Of a stretch of 64,000 nt of DNA, positions 1 through 8,829 are shown piece after piece. The stretch spans positions 20,890 through 84,889 of the forward strand of contig CAYMCO010000023.1 in NCBI GenBank assembly GCA_964388955.1, read 5' to 3'. The position numbers were made by a program, and so were the translations under genes. The number at the start of each line of letters is the position of its first letter. The first letter of the stretch is position 1. The notes under the pieces were generated by a model that had not been told where the DNA came from, searched no databases, and saw only the letters and a program-made list of their open reading frames with translations. The DNA comes from CAYMCO01 sp964388955. Lineage in GTDB: Bacteria; Chloroflexota; Anaerolineae; Anaerolineales; E44-bin32.

Positions 1-396
1 CTGCGCTTTGTGGTGCTGAAAGCTCCGGACGAGAAGAAGCTGATCTGGAGCGATATCTCGACGCGGGACGCATCGGCGATCATTGTCATCTGCCATGACA
101 CGCGCGTGGCCGCAGCGGTGGATCAGGATAGCTTCGTGCCGCAGAATGCAGGTTTCGACGCGGCAGCGGCAGCGGACCACATGCTCTTGATGGCACATGC
201 GCTGGGATTGGGTGCGGTTTGGCTCTCCGAACTCAAAGCCACGGAGAAGTCCGATGACACGGGAGTGGAATTCAAGCTGGCCTATGGTCTGCCCGACTAC
301 CTGGAGGTGGATTTGCATATTGCCATCGGATGGCCGGCAATGGGGTCGATCAAATCCCTTCGGCCGCCGCTCGAGGAGCTGGTCATACGGCGCTGA
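1..396 (+). CDS. Nitroreductase family protein, C-terminal part (5' end outside window)
   Basis: The reading frame is open to the left edge, so only the last ~130 residues are seen. They carry the C-terminal pattern of FMN-dependent nitroreductases: a helix of the type AADHMLLMAHALGLGAVWL, then a short strand ending in HIAIGWPA, matching the conserved helix and closing strand of that fold. The family reduces nitro or flavin-like substrates with NAD(P)H in the cytoplasm; the substrate here is unknown. The next frame begins 33 bases after the stop on the same strand, so the two may be co-transcribed. The call rests on the C-terminal half only. Confidence 0.7.
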   Translation: MRFVVLKAPDEKKLIWSDISTRDASAIIVICHDTRVAAAVDQDSFVPQNAGFDAAAAADHMLLMAHALGLGAVWLSELKATEKSDDTGVEFKLAYGLPDYLEVDLHIAIGWPAMGSIKSLRPPLEELVIRR

Positions 397-429
397 TTTC
401 GATGCGGGCCGGGTACGGAAAAGGAGGCG

Positions 430-705
430 ATGATATCCGTCCAGGAGGCGGCGAGGCAGGTGGAGTTGGTCTGCCGCAGACTGGGTCTATTGCACCTGGC
501 CTATGCGCGGGTGCTGGTGGATGAGTTGGGCCATGACGCGGGCGAGCGCCTAGTAGAGCTCGGTCTTCGGGGAGCCGTGCCGCAGCCGGAAAGATGGAGC
601 GGGGAGCTATCAACCCGTCCCGAGTATGGCCGAAGGCCAGGAGATGTCATTCGACGTATCGCTGGGACGCCGGGGGGGAGGCGGGCAGAAAGCAGGAAGA
701 ACGAG
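430..705 (+). pseudogene. N-terminal remnant resembling ATC hydrolase family, fused in frame to the following SDR
   Basis: An AAGGAGG at 421-427 sits just before an ATG at 430. About 92 codons then run without a stop straight into the dehydrogenase. The first ~45 residues (LGLLHLAYARVLVDELG, then HDAGERLVE) resemble the N-terminal helix of L-2-amino-thiazoline-4-carboxylate hydrolase-like proteins. The rest is proline- and arginine-rich and looks non-native. I read this as the 5' end of a lost gene whose frame happens to continue into the SDR, not as a real domain of the enzyme. A true fusion protein starting at 430 cannot be excluded. Confidence 0.4.
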
Positions 706-1479
706 ATGCGTGCATTGGATCTATTTGATCTCTCGGGACGCGTGGCGATAATCACAGGGGCATCCTCGGGATTGGGGGTTTGGTTCAGCCGGGGATTGGC
801 AGAGGCGGGGGCGGACTTGGTGCTGGCGGCGCGCAGGTTTCAGAAGCTTCAGCAACTAGCCGAGGATTTGCGAGCGTTGGGCGTTCGCGCGCTGCCTATT
901 GAAGCCGATGTCACCCGGCACCATCAGGTCCAGCAGCTTGTCCAAGCCGCGCTTCGAGAATATGGTCGAATAGATATCCTGGTAAACAATGCGGGAGTGG
1001 GCCCTGAGGAAGCCAGGATCGATCATATGAACATCGACGAATTCCGAAAGGTGATGGAGGTCAACCTGTACGGCACATTGATGTGTGCACGGGCAGTGAG
1101 CCGTGTGATGATCGAGCAGGGCATGGGGCGGATCATCAACATTTCTTCGATATTTGGCTTGCGGGCAGATGCGAAGCGAAGTTCCGCCGCCTACTGCGCT
1201 TCGAAAGCTGCGGTGCTCAATCTTACTCGCGAGCTGGGAAAGCAACTGGCGCCATACGGGGTTCGCGTCAACGGCATTGCGCCGGGCCTATTCCCGACCG
1301 AGATGACGGCGTGGCATTGGGAGACACCGGAGAGAGCGGCAAAGGCGGTCAGGAGCCCGCTTGGCCGCAGCGGCCGGGAGGATGACATGAAGGGCGTGAT
1401 CGTATTCCTGGCCTCGCCGGCCTCAGATTATATTGTGGGCCAAACGATCGTTGTGGACGGGGGTCAGATTCTCACGTAG
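706..1479 (+). CDS. Short-chain dehydrogenase/reductase (SDR), classical type
   Basis: A 257-residue classical SDR, the usual length. It has the TGASSGLG cofactor loop (about 17-24), ADVT after strand 4, NNAG (94-97), catalytic Ser in INISS (~147), and YxxxK with Tyr163 and Lys167. It ends in the usual IVGQTIVVDGG. It should oxidise or reduce a small alcohol/ketone with NAD(P). The AARR after the second strand hints at NADP, but weakly. ATG 706 is preferred because AGGA lies ~8 bases upstream and the protein then starts exactly at the fold; the frame is open back to 430. Substrate unknown. Confidence 0.88.
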   Translation: MRALDLFDLSGRVAIITGASSGLGVWFSRGLAEAGADLVLAARRFQKLQQLAEDLRALGVRALPIEADVTRHHQVQQLVQAALREYGRIDILVNNAGVGPEEARIDHMNIDEFRKVMEVNLYGTLMCARAVSRVMIEQGMGRIINISSIFGLRADAKRSSAAYCASKAAVLNLTRELGKQLAPYGVRVNGIAPGLFPTEMTAWHWETPERAAKAVRSPLGRSGREDDMKGVIVFLASPASDYIVGQTIVVDGGQILT

Positions 1480-1869
1480 GCCTCAAGGGACGGATTCCCC
1501 GGGCTGGGCTGGGGCACCAGTCGCGGGCAGGGGAGCATGTTCCACCGGTTTCAAGCGCAGATCCGGAGGCGGAACCCGATCCGCGGGGCAGCGCTTGGCG
1601 GTTGCAGGAGACGGTAGCGAACATTGGAGGGGGGCTGAATTAACTGCAGCGCCCTCTGTTCGGATATCGGTTGACGAGGACCCTTGGGAATTGAACATCC
1701 GCGCACGCGCTGCGAATCGCATGGTCTTGATAGCAGCCGAGAAACGCGTAAGAGAGCAAGGACCACCTGAATTCATGGGCCGCAGCCAAGTCAGCCGCCC
1801 TTGAGGCATGAGGTTCCATGCAGTTGACTCGAGTATGGACAATCCGGTGGTGTGAAGGAGAGAACAGTG
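1480..1869. other. Intergenic, no gene recognised
   Basis: About 390 bases between the SDR and the M14-type hydrolase. Frames here have no family motif and poor codon use. No convincing hairpin or promoter was seen. The only signal is the AAGGAG at 1855-1860 serving the downstream start. Confidence 0.4.
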
Positions 1870-2850
1870 ATGAGAACGATTGAGGTGGGCGACCTGGCGG
1901 TTCATCCGGGGGTTCTTGGAAAGGGTAGACTTGGTACTTTTCACTACGAGAACGGCGCGGCGGTGCACATCCCGCTGATGGTGCTCAATGGCGCAGCCGA
2001 AGGGCCCGTACTGTGGTTGAGCGCAGGTATGCACGGGCAGGAGCTATCTGGCATTGGTGTGATATGGGAATTGCTCCGGGACCGGCTGGAAGCGACTACG
2101 CTGAGAGGCGCGGTGGTGGCCGTGCCACTGATGAACCCTTTTTCCTTCATTGGTGGGACGTACTACACGCCTCAGGATGGCCTGAACCTGCATGCTGCTT
2201 TTCCCGGTGATGCGGAGGGGAGTCTGACCGAGCGGCTGGCCAACCTGATTTACGAAGGCGGTCTACGGAAGTGCGATGTCGCAATCGACCTGCACTGCAA
2301 CCCGCAGAATGCGATGATGTTCACCTATGCCTTTGATCCGGACGATGGTGGAGTGGGCGCGCAGGGATACAGACTTGCCAGGGCCTTTGGATTGACGGCG
2401 GTTGACGTGCCGCCGAAACCCTCAAGCGTCTCCGCGGATTTGCAGGATGCGGCCTACCATCTCGGCATACCCAGCTTCCTGCTGGAACTCACGCCATACT
2501 ACAGCATTGACCCGTTGGCCGTATCTGTGGGAGTGCGAGGCGTGCTGAACGTGATGAAAGCCCTGGGAATGATCGAAGGGGAGATTGAGCCCCAGAGTGA
2601 TGTGTTGGTCATCCGGGGGCGCCTGGGGATCACACATGCAACTTCGAATCGGGGAGGCTTCGTCGTTCCGGGTAGGCCAATTGGAGACCCGGTGAAAAAG
2701 GGCCAGGTCGTCGGCCACGTGGTGGACCATTATGGAGATCTCGTAGAAGATCTCGTAAGCCCGGTGGATGGCTGGCTGCTGACATGGCCGTTCCTAAATC
2801 AATCCGTCTTTTCCGGCGACCTGGTGGCGATGTACGTGTATCCGAAGTAG
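1870..2850 (+). CDS. Succinylglutamate desuccinylase/aspartoacylase-family deacylase (M14-like)
   Basis: 326 residues with the zinc ligands of the AstE/AspA family: AGMHGQE (His and Glu, first ~65 residues) and IDLHC (~140). The C-terminal part has a biotinyl-lipoyl-like beta barrel (PVKKGQVVGHVVD), as in many M14-like deacylases. The family removes acyl groups from N-acyl amino acids in the cytoplasm. ATG 1870 is chosen because AAGGAG (1855-1860) lies 9 bases upstream; a GTG at 1852 overlaps that ribosome site. The neighbours (SDR upstream, UroD-fold and hydantoinase genes downstream) suggest amino-acid or amide catabolism, but the exact substrate cannot be read. Confidence 0.85.
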   Translation: MRTIEVGDLAVHPGVLGKGRLGTFHYENGAAVHIPLMVLNGAAEGPVLWLSAGMHGQELSGIGVIWELLRDRLEATTLRGAVVAVPLMNPFSFIGGTYYTPQDGLNLHAAFPGDAEGSLTERLANLIYEGGLRKCDVAIDLHCNPQNAMMFTYAFDPDDGGVGAQGYRLARAFGLTAVDVPPKPSSVSADLQDAAYHLGIPSFLLELTPYYSIDPLAVSVGVRGVLNVMKALGMIEGEIEPQSDVLVIRGRLGITHATSNRGGFVVPGRPIGDPVKKGQVVGHVVDHYGDLVEDLVSPVDGWLLTWPFLNQSVFSGDLVAMYVYPK

Positions 2851-3572
2851 TGAATCCCCTCTACATGGATACGGTCTTTTGGTATGACATCACCCGGAAA
2901 TAACTGCTTGCTGCAGCCAATTCCGGGCGTGGGGAATGATCATGCCTTTCGCTCATGCTCGTGATGGCCATCCGCGGGGTGTCGCAGGTTCTCGCTGACA
3001 CAAGGCGGTTATGCATGGCTCACACATTGGGGGTGAAGCCATGTCGGGCGTTGCCAAGAAGACGCAGAATCGCTTCGTGGTAGCACAAGGGTGAGAGCAC
3101 GTCTCACGGTGGCATTGATTCCGGATACCAACCAGGCGGAATGGGCGCTATTCGGTATGGCGATTCCGTGCGGGCCTTGATGGTGTACCTTCATGTAGAA
3201 AAGATGTAGCCCGTCTGCCCGTTCGGGGATGTGCGCCTTTCCGCGGGCGGGACATGCCACAGAGTTGGTGTCCGGCGGAGGCGTTCCAACTGCTAGCATC
3301 ACCAGGGCTGGAGTGAGTTTGTTCGGTCTCTTTCGATCGCATGTTTGGGAGTGGCTTATCCCGGAAGCGCATGCCAGATCCCATCGCGGATCAATTCGTG
3401 TAAAACTCAGCCCCGCCTCCCGAGGCATCATCCTTGCAGTTGGCATTCTGGTCCTGATGCTCAAGGGCATTCATGAGACGGGATAGGGCCACGCCCTGAA
3501 GAGCTGCCTCTTGTTCACACACGCTGCCTTCAAAGGGATGTCTTCTGGTGCGCAGAACCGGGGCCGTCTGCT
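2851..3572. other. Intergenic, no gene recognised
   Basis: 722 bases between converging genes. The frames have no motifs. One plus-strand stretch (3230-3485) could encode a short hydrophobic end, but it has stops just upstream and no ribosome site. I see no clear terminator. Confidence 0.35.
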
Positions 3573-4637
3573 TCAAGCTTCCGGGTACAAACCGTAGCTC
3601 TTCGCTGCAGATATCATTGCCAGAAAGTTTTCCGGCTTGACGCCGGGATGAATTGAGTTCGACGAAGAGAGAATATACCCGCCCCCGGGTGCCGCAACTT
3701 CTATCGTGTGTCTCACAGCCTCTTCAACCTCCTCTTCGGTGCCCGAACATAGCAAATATCTGCAATCGATGTTTCCAATCAGGCATATCCTCCCGGCCGT
3801 ATGCCTTTTCACCTCCGCAATGTCCATGCATTGCGGTTGGATGGGGTTATACCCGTCGAATCCGATCTCGATGAAATCATCGAGAATGGGCCAGACGTTT
3901 CCATCGCTGTGCTTGAAGACCTTCATGCCCCGTTGATGGGCGCATTCGATCAGTTCCTTCTGATACGGCTTGATATACCGGCGGTAATGGATGGGGGACA
4001 TGAGGGTATTCATTTCACTCGCCAGATCGCCGTCAATTGACAGTACCCTGACGCCCATGTCTGCCGCGGTTTCTATTAGAGACCGGTCATAATCCGTTGT
4101 GACTCGAGCAAGGCCGAGGACGAGCTGCGGGTCAACTACGAAATCCATCAGGAGTTCCTGCATGCCTCCGCGTAGAAGCCAGCTAATCTTGAAAGGATCC
4201 ATGCAGAATAGGCCCACTGCCATGTGGTCGCCAAGCCGATCGACCGTGTACTTCAATCCAGCGAAATCATCCTCTCGGATGCCGCTGACCAGGTCGAGAG
4301 ATGCGAGATCATCGCGGCACTTCACTGGCCCATCCAAGGGCACCTTCATCCCATGCTCACTTTTCGAGAATATGCATCCATATCGATCACGAACACGGGT
4401 GTCATCAATACACTCTTCGCCCATTCCAAGGGGGACCTCAACATAATCTAAACCCACTTCCTCGGCCACCATGGCAAGCAAGTGGAGCGGGCCGAGCCCC
4501 TCGTCTGGCTGCTCGACCTCTATACCCAAGATGCAGGCTAGTTTGGATAGGATGCGCTCATCTATTACTTCCATAATGGGCACCCGGTCGGGCTGCTCTT
4601 TGCTGAGTGCGGTGAGGATCCGCTGTTTCGAGTTCAT
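3573..4637 (-). CDS. Uroporphyrinogen decarboxylase-fold protein (probable corrinoid-type methyltransferase)
   Basis: 354 residues of the UroD/MtaA superfamily. The start MNSKQRILTALSKEQPDRVPI is the family signature; mid-protein HSDGNVWPILDDFIEIGFDGYNPIQP and late LIGNIDC and GGGYILSSSNSIHPGVKPEN also fit. The last block is typical of methyltransferases of this fold rather than HemE, which suggests methyl transfer to or from a corrinoid protein. ATG 4637 is chosen because TTGGAGAAA lies ~9 bases upstream; the frame extends to 4718 without a better start. It stands alone on the minus strand with no B12-binding partner nearby. Confidence 0.85.
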   Translation of the reverse strand: MNSKQRILTALSKEQPDRVPIMEVIDERILSKLACILGIEVEQPDEGLGPLHLLAMVAEEVGLDYVEVPLGMGEECIDDTRVRDRYGCIFSKSEHGMKVPLDGPVKCRDDLASLDLVSGIREDDFAGLKYTVDRLGDHMAVGLFCMDPFKISWLLRGGMQELLMDFVVDPQLVLGLARVTTDYDRSLIETAADMGVRVLSIDGDLASEMNTLMSPIHYRRYIKPYQKELIECAHQRGMKVFKHSDGNVWPILDDFIEIGFDGYNPIQPQCMDIAEVKRHTAGRICLIGNIDCRYLLCSGTEEEVEEAVRHTIEVAAPGGGYILSSSNSIHPGVKPENFLAMISAAKSYGLYPEA

Positions 4638-4851
4638 CTTTATATTTCTCCAAGCCGCCCTATTTCTGGTTACTCTGGCGTTATCCAAGGGGAACGGCCT
4701 GCATCTGGCTCTCCCCATGAGCTAGCCGGGAGTCCGAAGGAAGCGGTTATTTCCCACGGCCCGGCTGGCCCCCGTGATCAAGACCCCTCCACGCCTGGAA
4801 ATCCTGTGCATAGCCGCATCGCTTCTCTTTCTCGCCCCCTACGGTTCAAGG

Positions 4852-4921
4852 ATAGCGGCAGATTTCAGATCAGGTATGGCGCAGAGGCGAACACAAAATG
4901 GCCGGCCCGCCTCTGCATTGG
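4852..4921 (-). repeat. Diverged inverted copy of the hairpin region at 12972-13041
   Basis: Over about 70 bases this segment matches the reverse complement of 12972-13041 at roughly three quarters of positions, including the blocks ATTTCAGATCAGG, ACACAAAA and CCGGCCCGCCTC. It still folds: arms 4881-4889 (GCAGAGGCG) and 4908-4916 (CGCCTCTGC). No gene is left beside it for which it could be the terminator. Confidence 0.6.
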
Positions 4922-5550
4922 GGCAATTCTCATGTGTCTTGCGACGGCTATTCTGGACGGTCGCCACAGCAGATGCTTTCTTTGACATGGCGATTTCATT
5001 GGAGTTTCTGGGAAAGCATCCCTCAGGCCCTTGCCCCAATTCGTATCACAGCCTCCAACCGGGAAGACGTGTCCTACCGGCTAGAGTGACTGCCTTGGGC
5101 GGAGATTTCTCACTCCAGGTGCGAATGTGACGCGCCACCGCGCGGCGCGATGTACTTCTCTGGCCTTATTGCGTCTCGATCTTATAGACGGTGAACCCAA
5201 TTCTATCTCGGACTATGGTATTTGCTCAACATCCATCTGGAACGCCACCGCCTCTCACCTCGCCCCCTCACCGACCCCCATTCCCTTCATCCCCCTTCAG
5301 GCGGCACGCTGAGCTGCGCCCAATGTCTCCGGGCTGGGGGAGAGGTTTCCTATGTGGCTATACTCCTCCCCCCGCGCCGCCAATGAGCTGATGCAGATCG
5401 ACACCTTGCGGGGAGAGCGGATCGGGGTGGGGGGCGAAAGCTTCCGCCCTGGGAGCTGCATGCGGAGCCCAGCGCGATTTCCCCTGAAATGGAACTCACC
5501 CCGACGGAGTTAGTGGTTGCGTTCAACCGGAATCTGTTGTATGATCCACG

Positions 5551-5583
5551 TATATAATCAATAATAAGGTTATTAATCATATA
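5551..5583. promoter_or_regulatory. AT-rich inverted repeat upstream of IclR gene, possible operator
   Basis: Arms TATATAATCAATAA (5551-5564) and TTATTAATCATATA (5570-5583) pair at 12 of 14 positions around a 5-base centre. It lies ~180 bases before the IclR-family gene in an otherwise GC-rich region. IclR proteins bind palindromes and often repress their own gene, so an operator/promoter role is a reasonable inference. Confidence 0.4.
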
Positions 5584-5762
5584 ACCACGAAGGACCTGTT
5601 GTCATTCGTCCAAGGATCTTGCCTGGCATTTCTGGGGCCCTTCGTTCTGCGAGAGAGCCTCACACTTTCGAGGTGATCCTCTACGAGGCGCCCCGAGGTT
5701 CACGGCACCCCTTTGGCTTCCAACGTTCGTGAACCTCTCCCGCAGAGGTCCTAAGGAGGCAC

Positions 5763-6614
5763 ATGACGAAAACAGACTATTCGATGAAGAGCCTGGAAGC
5801 GACTTTTGATGTCATTGAGAGCTTCATCGCGCCGCACGTCCAGAGCCGGAGCGTTTCGGAAATCAGCCGGATGACAGGGTTGAACCGAAATCGGGTCTTT
5901 CGCATTCTTATGAATCTGTTGACTCGCGACTATGTGATGCAGGATCCCAAGACGCGGGAGTACAGCCTCGGTTTGGGATTCATGCATTTGGGGGAGGCCG
6001 TCAGGAACCGCTTTGACCTGCTGGACATGGTGAGACCGACCCTCTGGAAATTGGCCCGATTGAGCGGCGATGCTGCCTATCTGATCATGCGTTTCGGGCT
6101 TGTGACGGCGACGGTTGCCCGAGAATACGGGGAGCATCGAATCCAGGGCTATGGCCCGATCGGCGAGACATTCCCCCTGCATATCACCGCCTCCGGGAAA
6201 CTGTTCTTGGCCCTGCTCCCGGAGCCGGAGCGCCGTGAGACGCTGCTCGGTTTGGAGCTTGCTCGGTACGGCCGCAACTCGATTACCAGGCTGGAGGATC
6301 TGGAGTTCGTTCTCGAAGAAGTGCGCTCGCAGGGGTACTGCATTTCGGAAGAGGAGGTGGAAGATGGCCTCTTCACTGTGGCCGCACCCATCCGGAACCA
6401 CAGGGGGGTGATGATCGCCGGTTTGGATATCACCACACCGGAAGCCCGGCACGACGAGCAGCGGCGCGAGCGGAATCTGGAGTTGGTTATCGGCAGCGCG
6501 GAAGCGATCTCCGAGGCACTTGGCTACCGGCAGGGGAGCCAGCGGGCGACTGCTGATGTCATACCTGGCCGGGAGGCGCCCCCCACGGCCCGGCAGCCCT
6601 TCGTGGGCGCCTGA
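5763..6614 (+). CDS. IclR-family transcriptional regulator
   Basis: 283 residues. N-terminal winged helix (about 5-65; SVSEISRMTGLNRNRVFRILMNLLTRDYV) and C-terminal IclR effector domain (about 80-255) with HITASGKLFLALLP, GYCISEEEVEDGLFTVAAPI and VMIAGLDI. The last ~25 residues are a disordered tail. TAAGGAGG at 5752-5759 gives a strong start at ATG 5763. It lies just upstream of the hydantoinase genes in the same direction, so it probably controls them and responds to a small catabolite of that pathway. Confidence 0.92.
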   Translation: MTKTDYSMKSLEATFDVIESFIAPHVQSRSVSEISRMTGLNRNRVFRILMNLLTRDYVMQDPKTREYSLGLGFMHLGEAVRNRFDLLDMVRPTLWKLARLSGDAAYLIMRFGLVTATVAREYGEHRIQGYGPIGETFPLHITASGKLFLALLPEPERRETLLGLELARYGRNSITRLEDLEFVLEEVRSQGYCISEEEVEDGLFTVAAPIRNHRGVMIAGLDITTPEARHDEQRRERNLELVIGSAEAISEALGYRQGSQRATADVIPGREAPPTARQPFVGA

Positions 6615-6711
6615 CAAACGGCCGCCGGCTTGATGATTGGAGCGATATGCGAGGCGTGCGGCGCATCGCAGTGCTCGCAGTTTGATCTTCCTCTGACGGA
6701 GGGTAACGCAT

Positions 6712-8829
6712 ATGCGATTGGCGATTGATACCGGGGGGACATTTACCGACCTCATTGTGGAGACCGGGCGAGGGGAGTTTCGCGCCTACAAGAGCCCGAC
6801 CACCCCGCACGATCCCGCAACGGGGATACTGGATGTCCTCCAGGTGGCGGCAGATGACATGGGCATGTCTCGCGAGCGTTTTCTATCCCACGGCAGACTT
6901 CTGGTCCATGCCACCACGCGTGGTATCAACGCCATCCTGACCGGCACCACCGGGAAGACGGCCTTCCTGACTACAGGCGGGCACCCGGATGTTCTCTTGT
7001 TCCGGGAGGCGGGGCGGAGCGATCCATTCGATCACAGAAAGGAGTCTCCCCGGCCTTATGTCCCCCGATCGCTCACATACGAGGTGCCGGAGCGGATCGG
7101 AGCTGACGGAGAAATCGTGCTGTCCTTGGACAAAGCGGCGGTGCTGGACATCATCAAGGAACTCCGGAGACAGAAGGTTGAAGCCGTCGGCGTGTGCCTT
7201 CTGTGGTCGATCATCAATCCGGTTCACGAGCTCCAGGTCGCGGAACTGCTCGGCCAGAATCTGCCGGGCGTGCCGTTCACTCTGTCGCACCAGATCAATC
7301 CCACGCTGCGCGAATACCGGCGGGCGTCGTCGACCTGCATCGACGCCTCGCTGAAACCGGTCATGGCGGACTATCTGCGTGATCTCACGCGCCGACTGCG
7401 GGGGGCGGGTTTTGGGGGCCGCATATTGATGATGAGCTCCGAGGGTGGCGCCCTGGATATCGAGACCGCCACGGAGGCCCCTATCCACACGTTGAAATCA
7501 GGCCCGGCGATGCCGCCGGTTGCCGGCAAGTACTATGCCTCGCTCGATGCCGGTGCAGATGATGTGATCGTCGCCGATGCCGGAGGAACGAGCTACGATG
7601 TGAGCCTGATCCGATCCGGGCGGATCACCTGGACCCGGGAGACTTGGCTGGGCGAACCCTACATCGGTGACATGACGGGGTTTCCCTCCGTCGATGTCAG
7701 GAGCATCGGAGCCGGCGGAGGAAGCATCGCCTGGGTGGACCCGGGCGGCCTCCTGCACGTCGGACCGCAGAGCGCGGGCTCAGATCCCGGACCGGTCTGC
7801 TACCGGGCCGGCGGGACGCAACCCACGGTCACGGACGCCAGCCTTGTACTCGGCTATCTGGATGCGGAGTACTTCCTGGGAGGGCGGATCCGACTGGAAG
7901 TCGAAGCGGCCCGGGAGGCGCTGGAGCGGGTTGTGTGTGCGCCGCTCGGGATCGGAGTACACGAAGCGGCTGCCGCGATCCTGCGCATCGTCACCGAGAA
8001 TATGGTTACAGCCATAGAAGAGATCACCATTCGCCAGGGCATCGATCCCCGTAAGACGGTGCTGATCGCAGGAGGCGGAGCTGCGGGGCTGAACGCCGTG
8101 GGCATCGCTCGACGTCTTGGTTGCCAGCGCGTGATCATTCCCCAAAGCGCTGCGGTGCTGAGCTGCGCCGGCGCCTTGCTCTCCAATCTGAGCGCCGACT
8201 ATGCGGCAGTCTATCCTGCCAGCAGCAGCCATTTCGACGTCGAGGGCGTCAACCAGACGCTGCGAGACCTGCGGGGGCGATGCGAGGACTTTGTGGCTGG
8301 CCCCGGGAAGGGATCATCGGATTCGGGCGTGGAGTTCCTCGTGGAGGCGCATTATCCGGATCAGGTATGGGATCTGGCTGTGCCGCTTCGAACCGAGCGC
8401 TTCTCGTGTGCCGCGGAGGTTGAGCAGCTCCGGCAGGATTTTCACGCCGCCCATCAGCGGACATTTGCCACGCAGGATGTGGATGCACCGGTCGAGATGA
8501 CCGTGTGGCGTGCACGCGTGTGGTGCCGCATGCGGGACGCCACCTCACCGCCCGGCATCCCTCGACGAACAGGCGCAACGGCCAAATCCGAGCGGCTTGT
8601 GTACTTCGCCGATGGCCCTGGCAGATTTCTCGATGCGAAGGTCTACCGGCTCGATGCGCTGACACCCGAAACAAGGATCACCGGGCCGGCGATCATGCAA
8701 TCCGAGATCACAACGGTGGTCATCGATCCAGACGCCGTGGCCACGAGCGGCTCATCAGGAAGCCTGATCGTGCATCCCTTCGGGCTTCGTGAAGCCGATC
8801 TTGTCTCCACGAAGGAAGCGGTCCGATGA
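6712..8829 (+). CDS. hyuA: Hydantoinase/oxoprolinase family protein, subunit A
   Basis: 705 residues, normal for HyuA. It starts MRLAIDTGGTFTDLIVE, the ASKHA-type phosphate loop, followed by TTRGINAILTG (~65-75), ADAGGTSYDVS (~290) and IAGGGAAGLNAVGIARRLG (~450). With subunit B it would form an ATP-dependent amidohydrolase opening five-membered cyclic amides (hydantoin, N-methylhydantoin, 5-oxoproline) or, in related enzymes, carboxylating ketones; sequence alone does not decide. GGAGGG precedes ATG 6712. Its stop overlaps the start of subunit B by four bases (ATGA), indicating translational coupling. Confidence 0.92.
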   Translation: MRLAIDTGGTFTDLIVETGRGEFRAYKSPTTPHDPATGILDVLQVAADDMGMSRERFLSHGRLLVHATTRGINAILTGTTGKTAFLTTGGHPDVLLFREAGRSDPFDHRKESPRPYVPRSLTYEVPERIGADGEIVLSLDKAAVLDIIKELRRQKVEAVGVCLLWSIINPVHELQVAELLGQNLPGVPFTLSHQINPTLREYRRASSTCIDASLKPVMADYLRDLTRRLRGAGFGGRILMMSSEGGALDIETATEAPIHTLKSGPAMPPVAGKYYASLDAGADDVIVADAGGTSYDVSLIRSGRITWTRETWLGEPYIGDMTGFPSVDVRSIGAGGGSIAWVDPGGLLHVGPQSAGSDPGPVCYRAGGTQPTVTDASLVLGYLDAEYFLGGRIRLEVEAAREALERVVCAPLGIGVHEAAAAILRIVTENMVTAIEEITIRQGIDPRKTVLIAGGGAAGLNAVGIARRLGCQRVIIPQSAAVLSCAGALLSNLSADYAAVYPASSSHFDVEGVNQTLRDLRGRCEDFVAGPGKGSSDSGVEFLVEAHYPDQVWDLAVPLRTERFSCAAEVEQLRQDFHAAHQRTFATQDVDAPVEMTVWRARVWCRMRDATSPPGIPRRTGATAKSERLVYFADGPGRFLDAKVYRLDALTPETRITGPAIMQSEITTVVIDPDAVATSGSSGSLIVHPFGLREADLVSTKEAVR

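Larger units (their letters stand above)
4638..5762. other. Long intergenic region with hairpin relic and AT-rich palindrome
   Basis: 1.1 kb between divergent genes with no recognisable protein. It contains a decayed copy of the terminator seen after the 11.2-kb binding-protein gene (4852-4921) and an AT-rich inverted repeat at 5551-5583. The C-rich stretch 5240-5480 has low-complexity frames with no family resemblance. Confidence 0.45.

Noticed and set aside
3009..3486. Open frames on both strands in the 2.9-3.5 kb gap
   Set aside because: No ribosome site, no family motif, low-quality codon use, and overlapping frames on both strands typical of GC-rich non-coding DNA.
4774..5130. Plus-strand 118-codon frame
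   Set aside because: It runs through the decayed hairpin repeat and its translation has no motif; best explained as a chance frame.
5751..6755. Long minus-strand frame opposite the IclR gene
   Set aside because: It mirrors the codon pattern of the IclR gene and ends across its start; a shadow frame.
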